Source: Luteolibacter yonseiensis (lineage in GTDB: Bacteria; Verrucomicrobiota; Verrucomicrobiia; Verrucomicrobiales; Akkermansiaceae). From it: a stretch of DNA of 64,000 bases. Positions within the stretch are counted from its first letter, which is position 1. The number at the start of each line of letters is the position of its first letter. The position numbers were made by a program, and so were the translations under genes. Of this stretch, positions 8,717-16,130 are shown in pieces. Where the stretch lies: positions 186,001-250,000 of the forward strand of contig NZ_JAENIK010000012.1 of NCBI RefSeq assembly GCF_016595465.1. Direction: 5' to 3'. The notes beneath the pieces were generated by a model, which worked only from the letters and a program-made list of their open reading frames with translations, ran no database searches and was not told the DNA's origin.

Positions 8717-9967
8717 TCAGCGGGATGTTTCGAGTCCGGGAAGGACGATGTCGCTTGGCTCCCTGCGTGTGGCGGGGCGGGTGAAGGGGGTGCCGAATTT
8801 GGTGCTGCCGGAAACGAACCCGCCTTGGGAGAGGAAAAACAGATCCTTCTCCACGCCCATGAAGCGGTCCAGACGGTCGCTTTTTCCCGTGCCGTCGTGG
8901 CTGAAGGTGGCCTTGATGAGTTCGGTCCACCTGCCGTTCTCCATGCGCACCCATTGCGGGCCGAAGAGGGCCTTGCGTTGGAGCTGGCCGTTGTTGCCAT
9001 TGAAGTTTTCGCTGAACGAATAGAGGCCGCCGAGCCATTTCCCGTCCTTGGGAGCGATGAAGCTGGCGATGAGCATCCACTTCCTTTTATCCGGATGATA
9101 CCAGAAGCCGCTGTAGGTGGTGTGGGTGCCCTCGGGTTTCACCGCCACGACAAAGCGCTGTGCCTGGCCGGTTTTCCAGGGATAAACGAGATGCGAGTGC
9201 CCGCCGGTGCCCTCGTTGCCGAAGACGGACGCTTCCACGCCCTCTCCTTTCGCCAGCAGCCGGGTGTGGTCCTCCTCCGCCACGGTGCTGCGGTCCTTCG
9301 AATCCTGGCCCGAGCCCGAGTCCCAAACGGAGAAGATGATGCGCCGCTCGGTGGGGGAGTTCACCTGCATGCCGAAATACCCCCGGCTGAATCCGCACAC
9401 CATGTAATACGTCGCCACCGGATCCTCGATGGCGGTGGCCTCGTTGTAGAACATCGCGATTTTCGCATCCTCCGGAGTGGGATAAGCCAGATGCACGGAA
9501 GCGCTGTTGCGCCTCGGCAGCAGGTTGAAATGGGCGCCGGCGGTCGCTTCGCCCTCCAGATGGAGCGACTGGATCTGTCCTGCGTCGCCATCATCATTGG
9601 ATGATGACAACTCGAATTTCACATATCCCGGCTTCCCGATCTTGTATTCTCCGAACGAGGCCGTGTCTCCGGTCGCATGCGCCTGGTGCTTTTCACCGTC
9701 GATGGAAAGCTGGAGTTTCGAGCTTCCGCCAGGTGGCAGCTTCAACTTTACGGAGGCGGTCAGCCTGCCGGCCTTTTTCAATTCTCCGAACCATGAGACA
9801 CGGAGCTTTTCATCATGCCAGCCTGTGATTCCCCGGTCTTCCGAAACCTGCGCTCCGTTCGCGTCGGGTTCCAGATATGCCGTGAATGCGGGAACAATCA
9901 CCTCGGCGGTGGCGGGTTGTACCGCAATGAAGAATGGCAGACATAGGATGGGTATTGATGATTTCAT
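8717..9967 (-). CDS. Secreted DUF3472/DUF5077-type protein
   Basis: 416 aa with a clear signal peptide (MKSSIPILCLPFFIAVQPATA). The N-terminal half (about residues 25-140) resembles the DUF5077 carbohydrate-binding-like beta module (VPAFTAYLEPDANG, then LPPGGSSKLQLSIDG and KPGYVKFEL). The C-terminal half carries DUF3472-like features: ATYYMVCGFSRGYFGMQVNSPTERRIIFSVWDSG, HLVYPWKTGQAQRFVVAVKP, HTTYSGFWYHPDKRKWMLIASF and GLYSFSENF. Proteins of this type are secreted and often lie near glycan-degradation genes, but no reaction is established. The start at 9967 was chosen for the signal peptide; the frame extends to 10042 without sense. It sits between the two operator-bearing units but has no operator of its own that I can see. 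Confidence 0.72.
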   Translation of the reverse strand: MKSSIPILCLPFFIAVQPATAEVIVPAFTAYLEPDANGAQVSEDRGITGWHDEKLRVSWFGELKKAGRLTASVKLKLPPGGSSKLQLSIDGEKHQAHATGDTASFGEYKIGKPGYVKFELSSSNDDGDAGQIQSLHLEGEATAGAHFNLLPRRNSASVHLAYPTPEDAKIAMFYNEATAIEDPVATYYMVCGFSRGYFGMQVNSPTERRIIFSVWDSGSGQDSKDRSTVAEEDHTRLLAKGEGVEASVFGNEGTGGHSHLVYPWKTGQAQRFVVAVKPEGTHTTYSGFWYHPDKRKWMLIASFIAPKDGKWLGGLYSFSENFNGNNGQLQRKALFGPQWVRMENGRWTELIKATFSHDGTGKSDRLDRFMGVEKDLFFLSQGGFVSGSTKFGTPFTRPATRREPSDIVLPGLETSR

Positions 9968-10235
9968 GTGCTTGGACAAGTGGTGTTGATTGTATTTTCC
10001 GACGGGGAACGGCGTTACGTCCTGGATTATGGAAAATTTCAAATGACAGGAAATCTGTCCCGTTGTGAGATCTCCGGACCCGCCGGACGGAGTCCTGTTA
10101 GATGGCCGTGATTGCCGGTGCCGGTGGTCTTTTGGGACGCCTGACGGATGAAATCCATGCTACGGCATGCTGAGGAATGCAATCTCAGGGCTTGCATTGC
10201 GGTCAGCTGTCCCGTTGTTATCGCCCCAACGCTAT

Positions 10236-11219
10236 ATGGTCACTCAGGCACAAATCGCCAAAAAACTGGGCGTCTCACGCCAGCTCGTCACCTTTGCCCT
10301 GGCCGGGTATCCCAATGTCGCCCAGGAGTCCCGCGAGCGGATTCTCGCCGCGGCGCTGGAAATGGGGTATCGGCCGAATCCCCACGCCCGCGCGTTGCGG
10401 ATGAAGCGGGCGGGGATCATCGCCCTGTGGATTCCGGACCAGATTTCGACCCATTACACCCATGTCGCCCGTGAACTCGGCCGTCTGGTGAAGCACGCCG
10501 GGCAGGAACTGATCATTTCGGAAGTGGGCGAAAGGGACATGAAGCAGGTCTGGTCGAACGTTCCCGTGGACGGAATCATCGCCGTGGATGCGACCAAGCC
10601 GGTCCTGGCCGAACTGGAGGGGCTGGCGAAAAAATCGATCCCCGTGGTCTGTGTGGGCACCTCGTTCTCGGAAAACACCGACCATGTGCGGGTCGATTTC
10701 TCACCGGGCACGAAGGAGGCGATGGATCATCTGATCGGTTCGGGCTACCGCCGCATCGCCCATGCGACCTTCGTGAGGAAGAATCTGCCGGACGCGGCCC
10801 GCCGGGCCGGTTACGTCAAGGCCATGCGTGAGGCGGGACTGAAAGCCGAGTTCATTTACTACCCGCTCAGCGAGAAGCAGCGTCCGATCACCCGCGAGCT
10901 GATCAAGGAATATGTGAACGAGCATGGCATCCCGGAGGCGATTTTCTGTCACTCGGACGACGTCGCTTTGGGAATCTACCGTGGGCTGCGCGAGGTTGGC
11001 ATTTCGGTGCCTGGCCAGGTGGCGCTCATCGGTTGCGACGGGATCGAGGATACCTTGTACCTTGAACGCCAGCTCACGACTTTGGTTCAGCCGGTGGAGG
11101 AAATGTGCGTCGCCGCATGGAAATTTCTCCATCAGCGTCTGGCGGATGATTCCCTTCCGCACCAACGGCTGTTCCTGGAGCCAAGGCTCGCCATCCGCGA
11201 GTCATCCATCCGGGACTGA
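10236..11219 (+). CDS. LacI/GalR-family transcriptional regulator
   Basis: 327 aa. The N-terminal helix-turn-helix (TQAQIAKKLGVSRQLVTFAL) begins at residue 3, followed by the hinge region NPHARALRMKRAGIIALW. The periplasmic-binding-protein-like effector domain runs through HLIGSGYRRIAHATF, PEAIFCHSDDVALGIYRGLREVG, PGQVALIGCDGIEDT and LTTLVQPVEEM. The start at 10236 places the HTH as usual; ATGs at 10167 and 10148 would add unrelated sequence. Two identical 14-bp operators flank the gene, at 8635 and 11262, so it most likely represses both the kinase/epimerase unit and the transporter operon. The effector is unknown; an amino sugar or its phosphate is the obvious candidate. Confidence 0.93.
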   Translation: MVTQAQIAKKLGVSRQLVTFALAGYPNVAQESRERILAAALEMGYRPNPHARALRMKRAGIIALWIPDQISTHYTHVARELGRLVKHAGQELIISEVGERDMKQVWSNVPVDGIIAVDATKPVLAELEGLAKKSIPVVCVGTSFSENTDHVRVDFSPGTKEAMDHLIGSGYRRIAHATFVRKNLPDAARRAGYVKAMREAGLKAEFIYYPLSEKQRPITRELIKEYVNEHGIPEAIFCHSDDVALGIYRGLREVGISVPGQVALIGCDGIEDTLYLERQLTTLVQPVEEMCVAAWKFLHQRLADDSLPHQRLFLEPRLAIRESSIRD

Positions 11220-11261
11220 TTCGGAAAAAAGCAATGTGAGGAGCGTTTCTCCGTATTTTCG

Positions 11262-11275
11262 TTAGCACGAGATAA
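11262..11275. promoter_or_regulatory. LacI-type operator, copy 2
   Basis: TTAGCACGAGATAA, the inverse of copy 1 at 8635-8648, lies 43 bp after the regulator stop and 55 bp before the chosen transporter start. The 3' end of the operator overlaps GATAAT (11271-11276), a plausible -10. No strong -35 is visible 16-18 bp upstream. Confidence 0.68.
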
Positions 11276-11329
11276 TTTGCCTTGACGCCCTTGGGGCGGC
11301 ATTTGAGGATGTTCCCGAAAGTCAAACAA

Positions 11330-13060
11330 ATGGCAAAAAATCCTGAGATGGGCGAGAACTCCGGCAGCGTGGCATACAATCGATTCCTACTGCTGGTTGC
11401 GGGTATGGGAGGGCTGCTTTACGGAATCGATATTGGAATCATTGATCCGGCCCTGGGCTATCTCGGAAAAACGATATCGATGACCGAGGAGAACAAGTCC
11501 GTCATCGTGGCGGCGGTTCTGGGTGGCTCCATGTTCGCATCCGTGATCGCCGGATTTTTCGCCGACCTGCTGGGGCGCAAGCTGATGATGTTGATCAGCG
11601 CGGTCATGTTCGTCGCCAGCGTCGCCATCATCTTCACCTCGCAAACCTATGTTCCGCTGTTGTTGGGAAGGATTCTCCAGGGCATGAGCGGAGGGGTGAT
11701 CGCCGTCGTGGTTCCGCTATATCTTGCTGAAAGCCTCCGTGCGAACAATCGGGGAAAAGGGACCTCGATCTTCCAGTTCATGCTCACGTTCGGCATCGTG
11801 CTCGCCGCGTTCATCGGAGATTACTATACGAAAACCGCCGAGAGTGCCATCGAACTGGCGAAAGGCAACGAGGAGGCGATCGTCGCCGCTTCCGATCATG
11901 CGTGGCGTGGGATGTTTCTCGCGGTGATTTATCCGGGAATCCTGTTTCTGATCGGAGCCTTTTTCATTACCGAGTCTCCCCGCTGGCTTTATCGGAAAGG
12001 ACGCAAGGACCAGGCCCGCACCGCGATGTTGCGTTCCCGCACGCCCGCCGAGGCTGAGGCGGAACTTGCGGAGCTGGAGACCTCGCTCGCCCACGAGCAT
12101 TCCAAACCGAAGATCACGCTGGTCGAGTCTTTTGGTGAGATCTTCACCCAGCGCAAATATGTGGTCCCGTTCATCATCGCCTGCGTGATCCTGGGATGCA
12201 ACCAGGCGACCGGAATCAATTCCATCCTGGGTTTCATGACCACGATTCTCCAGCAGGCCGGCCTTGCGGCGGAAGCCGCGTCGCAAAGCGGCCTGTGGAT
12301 CAAGATCCTCAACTGTGTGATGACCGTCGTCGCCGTGATGTTGGTGGACAAGAAGGGGCGGAAGTTCCTCCTCAAGCTTGGCACCGGTGGCATCATCGCC
12401 TCGCTGCTGGCGGGGTCGGCCGTGTTTTATTCGTTCGAGTCGAAGCGTGTCGATGTCGCGGAGAAAGTCAGGACGATGATCGTGGGGGATTCTCTACAGG
12501 TGGATCTCGCTACCGCGGATCTTGGTAAAATCGTCGAACCTGGACAACCGATGCAGCTGTCCATCTTGTATGCCTATGGTAAAAAGCAGGCGATGGCAGT
12601 CGGAATCAGCAACGATCCGAAGACCAGCACCATCAGCATCTCGCTGCCCGCGGGAGATAAGGAAAACGCGGGAAGACCTTTGGAGATCGTCCGGGCGAAA
12701 GCGGGCCCTGTGCCGACCGCGAGGACGGGAATGTTGGTCGCTGCCTGTCTGGCGGTGTTCATCGCGTTTTTCTCCATCGGACCCGGCGTATGCGTTTGGC
12801 TGGCGTTGTCCGAACTGATGCCCACCCGCATCCGCTCGGTGGGCATGGGGGCCGCCTTGCTCATCAACCAGGGCGTGTCCACGGGCATCGCCGCCTTTTT
12901 CCTGCCCATCGTTGGCAACCACGGTTACTCGGCCATGTTCGGTTTCTGGGCGGCCTGCACGGTGGTCTATTTCATCACCGCCGCTTTCTTCCTTCCTGAG
13001 ACGAAAGGACGGACTCTTGAAGAGATCGAAGATCACTTCGCAGGGAAAAAATCCATTTAA
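11330..13060 (+). CDS. MFS sugar transporter with an extra extracytoplasmic insertion
   Basis: A sugar-porter-family MFS protein, 576 aa from the ATG at 11330; 11309 is an alternative ATG and the frame opens at a TTG at 11282. Family motifs are intact: GFFADLLGRK near residues 75-84, ITESPRWLYRKGRKDQ near 213, the loop QATGINSILGF, and the C-terminal PETKGRTLEEIEDHF near 555. About 97 residues are inserted between the membrane segment ending VFYSFESKR and the next one at TGMLVAACLAVFIAFF. This soluble segment (about 367-463) makes the protein roughly 100 residues longer than typical porters. First gene of the operator-controlled operon; it likely imports an amino sugar, by context. Confidence 0.88.
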   Translation: MAKNPEMGENSGSVAYNRFLLLVAGMGGLLYGIDIGIIDPALGYLGKTISMTEENKSVIVAAVLGGSMFASVIAGFFADLLGRKLMMLISAVMFVASVAIIFTSQTYVPLLLGRILQGMSGGVIAVVVPLYLAESLRANNRGKGTSIFQFMLTFGIVLAAFIGDYYTKTAESAIELAKGNEEAIVAASDHAWRGMFLAVIYPGILFLIGAFFITESPRWLYRKGRKDQARTAMLRSRTPAEAEAELAELETSLAHEHSKPKITLVESFGEIFTQRKYVVPFIIACVILGCNQATGINSILGFMTTILQQAGLAAEAASQSGLWIKILNCVMTVVAVMLVDKKGRKFLLKLGTGGIIASLLAGSAVFYSFESKRVDVAEKVRTMIVGDSLQVDLATADLGKIVEPGQPMQLSILYAYGKKQAMAVGISNDPKTSTISISLPAGDKENAGRPLEIVRAKAGPVPTARTGMLVAACLAVFIAFFSIGPGVCVWLALSELMPTRIRSVGMGAALLINQGVSTGIAAFFLPIVGNHGYSAMFGFWAACTVVYFITAAFFLPETKGRTLEEIEDHFAGKKSI

Positions 13061-13072
13061 TATAGATCCAGC

Positions 13073-14455
13073 ATGTCATTCTCCCCAATCAAACCCGCCA
13101 TCCGGGCTCCACTGGACCACGGATTCCTGCCACCGGTCCTGTTCAACCGCGCTTACGTGGAAGCCGCCCGTGCCTCGGGCAATGCGGTTCCTCTGGTCAT
13201 CGGCCTGGAACGCGAGTGCGGACTGGTCTCGCGCTTTGAAACCCTTGTGATGCCGTCCGCGGATGCGGAGACCTTGCGATACGTCGAACGCATCGTGAAG
13301 TTCCTGATCTGGGCGCGCGGTGGTTGGAAGCTTCATTTCGGCGGACCCAAGGCGATCGGGGATGTCATCGCCAGGACATACTCATCGCGCGGCGCGCGGA
13401 AGTTCGACTGCCAGATGATGGAGCTCGCGTATGGAGAGAAATTCCAGGTGGTGCTGACAACGGCCTCCAAGGTGCCTGCTGCGAAGGAAATGCAGGTTGC
13501 CGCCGGAGGGCACCTGAAAGGATGCCGCATCGGCTTCGACCTCGGCGCGAGTGATTACAAGGTTTCCGCCGTGATCGACGGGGAGGCGGTCTTCACTTCC
13601 GAAACCCCTTGGGACCCGAAGATCCAGTCGAATCCGGAGTACCACTATCACCACATCTCCTCGGCCTTGCACCGTGCGGCGGCCTGCATGCCGCGGGTGG
13701 ATGCGATCGGCGGCAGCTCGGCGGGCGTCATCGTGGACAACGAGATCCGGGTGGCGTCCCTGCTGCGGGCCATTCCGAAAAAACACTTCGCGCAGGCGGC
13801 GGCGGTTTTCAAACGCATCCAGAAGGAATGGAACGTGCCTCTCGTCGTGATGAACGATGGGGATGTCACCGCCCTGGCCGGAGCGCTCTCCCTGAAGCAA
13901 CCCGGCATGCTGGGAATCGCGATGGGATCAAGCGAAGCCGCCGGGTTCATGGACAAGCGCGGGCGCATCCTCGGTTGGTTGAACGAGCTCGCGTTCGCGC
14001 CCGCCGACTACAATCCGGACGCGGTGGCCGATGAATGGTCCGGAGACCGCGGGGTCGGCGCGCTTTATTTCTCACAACAGGCGGTCAACAAGCTTCTGCC
14101 CGCTGCGAAGATCAGGCTCCCCGATGCGATGGGGCTGCCGGAGCGGTTGGTGGAGGTGCAGAAGCTGATGGCGAAAGGTGACGAACGGGCGGCGAAAATC
14201 TACGAAACCATCGGTGTCTATCTTGGCTATACGATTCCCCACTATGCGGATTTTTACGACTACGCGAACATGCTCATCCTCGGCAGGGTGACAACAGGCC
14301 AGGGAGGGGACATCGTGTTGGCGAAAGCCCACGAGGTGCTGAAACAGGAGTTTCCGGAAGTCGCGGAAGGCGTCACCATGCACGTGCCGGACGAGGCGAC
14401 GCGCCGTGTCGGCCAGGCTGTGGCAGCTGCCAGCCTTCCAAAATTCAAAAAATGA
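13073..14455 (+). CDS. Atypical ROK-family protein, putative amino-sugar kinase
   Basis: 460 aa, longer than usual ROK kinases (about 300). A roughly 150-residue N-terminal extension precedes the actin-fold ATP loop IGFDLGASDYKVSAVIDGE (residues 153-171). A second ROK segment reads IGGSSAGVIVDN (212-223), and the catalytic-region VVMNDGDVTALAG is at 258-270, with N261-D262 corresponding to the usual ND. The MGSSEAAGFMDKRGRILGWLNELAF segment replaces the usual GTGIGGG...GxxGxAGE. The ROK zinc motif (CxCGxxGC) is absent. It lies 12 bp after the transporter and is coupled by ATGA to the PIG-L gene. Phosphorylation of GlcNAc, GalNAc or glucosamine is inferred from position only. Confidence 0.7.
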   Translation: MSFSPIKPAIRAPLDHGFLPPVLFNRAYVEAARASGNAVPLVIGLERECGLVSRFETLVMPSADAETLRYVERIVKFLIWARGGWKLHFGGPKAIGDVIARTYSSRGARKFDCQMMELAYGEKFQVVLTTASKVPAAKEMQVAAGGHLKGCRIGFDLGASDYKVSAVIDGEAVFTSETPWDPKIQSNPEYHYHHISSALHRAAACMPRVDAIGGSSAGVIVDNEIRVASLLRAIPKKHFAQAAAVFKRIQKEWNVPLVVMNDGDVTALAGALSLKQPGMLGIAMGSSEAAGFMDKRGRILGWLNELAFAPADYNPDAVADEWSGDRGVGALYFSQQAVNKLLPAAKIRLPDAMGLPERLVEVQKLMAKGDERAAKIYETIGVYLGYTIPHYADFYDYANMLILGRVTTGQGGDIVLAKAHEVLKQEFPEVAEGVTMHVPDEATRRVGQAVAAASLPKFKK

Positions 14456-15318
14456 TCTTCATGAAATTTCACCAACCCAACGCGGAACTCTTCATACCAG
14501 ACGGCAGCCCGGAAGCGGAGGCCTTGCGACGCACCACCCATCTCGGGATCGGCGCCCACCAGGACGATCTCGAGTTCATGGCATTCCACGGCATCCTCCG
14601 GTGCTTCGCCCGTGACGACCAATGGTTCGGCGGTGTCACGTGCACCAACGGGGCGGGCAGTTCGCGGACAGGTCCCTACGCCGGATTTTCCGACCAGGAA
14701 ATGATGTCGATCCGCCGGCAGGAGCAGAACACCGCCGCCGTCATCGGCGGTTACAGCGCGATGATCCAGCTCGACCATCCCAGCAGCGTGGTGAAGAGCG
14801 CGACGGAGCAGGGGTTGAAGAACGACCTGAAGGAAATCCTCGCCGCCACCCGGCCGGATGTGGTCTACACCCACAATCTGGCGGACAAGCATGATACCCA
14901 CATCGGAGTGGCGGTGGCCGCCCTGCTGGCCATGCGGGAACTGCCCCGCGAACAAAGGCCGAAGCAGGTCATCGGGTGCGAGGTATGGCGCGGTCTCGAC
15001 TGGCTGTCCGATGAGGACAAGCTGCTGATGGATGTGAGCAACCGCGACAACCTCGCCGCCTCCCTGAACGGGGTGTTCGATTCCCAGATCGCCGGAGGGA
15101 AGCGCTACGATCTCGCCACGCTGGGACGGCGCGCCGCGAATGCGACGTTCTTCAACTCCCACGCGACCGATGCCTCCACCCAGCTCATCTTCGGCATGGA
15201 TCTCACCCCGCTGGTGGAGGACGACACCCTGGATGTGGCGGATCATGTCTGCGCGCATGTCGAAAAGTTCCGGAACGACGTGAGGGACAAACTCAACCAG
15301 AGGCTCGGAAAAATCTGA
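14452..15318 (+). CDS. PIG-L family N-acetylglucosaminyl deacetylase-like protein
   Basis: 288-aa zinc-dependent de-N-acetylase of the PIG-L/LmbE fold. The metal motif reads GAHQDDLEF (AHQDD at residues 35-39, normally AHPDD). The distal ligand motif is THNLADKHDTHIGVA with H147-D148-T149-H150. Coupled on both sides: its ATG overlaps the ROK stop (ATGA at 14452) and its stop overlaps the nagB start (TGATG at 15316-15320). ATG 14461 is an alternative start. Position directly before nagB suggests that it performs the deacetylation usually done by NagA, giving glucosamine or galactosamine (phosphate). No signal peptide, so cytoplasmic. Confidence 0.88.
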   Translation: MIFMKFHQPNAELFIPDGSPEAEALRRTTHLGIGAHQDDLEFMAFHGILRCFARDDQWFGGVTCTNGAGSSRTGPYAGFSDQEMMSIRRQEQNTAAVIGGYSAMIQLDHPSSVVKSATEQGLKNDLKEILAATRPDVVYTHNLADKHDTHIGVAVAALLAMRELPREQRPKQVIGCEVWRGLDWLSDEDKLLMDVSNRDNLAASLNGVFDSQIAGGKRYDLATLGRRAANATFFNSHATDASTQLIFGMDLTPLVEDDTLDVADHVCAHVEKFRNDVRDKLNQRLGKI

Positions 15319-16088
15319 TGGAAATCATCATCCAACCCACCAGGGAAACCGCTACGGAGATCGCCGCCCGGATCATCGCCCGCCTGCTCTCGGAAAAACC
15401 GGATGCGGTTCTCGGCCTCGCCACCGGCAGCACGCCGCTGCTTCTTTACCAGAAGCTCGTCGGAATGCGGCTCGATTGGAGCCGGGTCCGCACCTTCAAT
15501 CTTGATGAATACATCGGCCTGCCGAAGGAGCATTCCCAGTCCTACCACAGCTTCATGTGGGAGAATCTTTTCAAACACATCAACATATCTCCGGACAACG
15601 TCCATATTCCGGATGGAAACGCGGAGGACATCCCCGGTTCCTGCAAGGCGTATGAGAAACGGATACTTGAGGAAGGCGGCATCGACCTGCAGGTGCTCGG
15701 CATCGGAAGCGACGGACACATCGGGTTCAACGAACCCACCTCGTCCCTCGCCTCGCGGACCCGGATCAAGACCCTGACCCGGCAGACCTGCAAGGACAAC
15801 GCCCGCTTCTTCGGTAGCGAGGCGGAGGTGCCCAAGCATGTCATCACGATGGGGATCGGAACGATCATGGAAGCGCGGCACAACCTGCTTCTCGCATTCG
15901 GAGAACAAAAGGCGGGGGCGGTGGCAGGCGCGGTGGAGGGACCCGTGGCCTCCGTGAACCCGGCATCTGTCCTGCAGATGCATCCGACCGTCACCGTCTG
16001 TCTTGATGAGGGAGCCGCCTCCGGACTGCAACGGGCCGAATACTACCGGTGGGTGTATGAGAACAAGCCCGCCTGGCAGATTTTCTGA
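15318..16088 (+). CDS. nagB: Glucosamine-6-phosphate deaminase
   Basis: Converts glucosamine-6-phosphate to fructose-6-phosphate and ammonia, the exit of amino-sugar catabolism into glycolysis. 256 aa, the normal family length. Visible motifs: GLATGSTP (33-40), FNLDEYIGL with D63 matching the proton-transfer aspartate, and GIGSDGHIGFNEP at 128-140, giving D132, H134 and E139 of the catalytic set. VTMGIGTIMEA and ASVLQMHP follow in order. TGATG overlap with the PIG-L gene implies tight coupling. Action on galactosamine-6-phosphate cannot be excluded from sequence. Confidence 0.95.
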   Translation: MEIIIQPTRETATEIAARIIARLLSEKPDAVLGLATGSTPLLLYQKLVGMRLDWSRVRTFNLDEYIGLPKEHSQSYHSFMWENLFKHINISPDNVHIPDGNAEDIPGSCKAYEKRILEEGGIDLQVLGIGSDGHIGFNEPTSSLASRTRIKTLTRQTCKDNARFFGSEAEVPKHVITMGIGTIMEARHNLLLAFGEQKAGAVAGAVEGPVASVNPASVLQMHPTVTVCLDEGAASGLQRAEYYRWVYENKPAWQIF

Positions 16089-16130
16089 TCAGACCACCAG
16101 CCATTACCAATCAACTGTCAAACCCGAACC

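Noticed and set aside
11282-11308. TTGACG at 11282 as a -35 box, or TTG 11282 as the transporter start
   Set aside because: It lies downstream of the operator with no proper -10 before the start codon, and the upstream residues it would add do not look like a transporter N-terminus.
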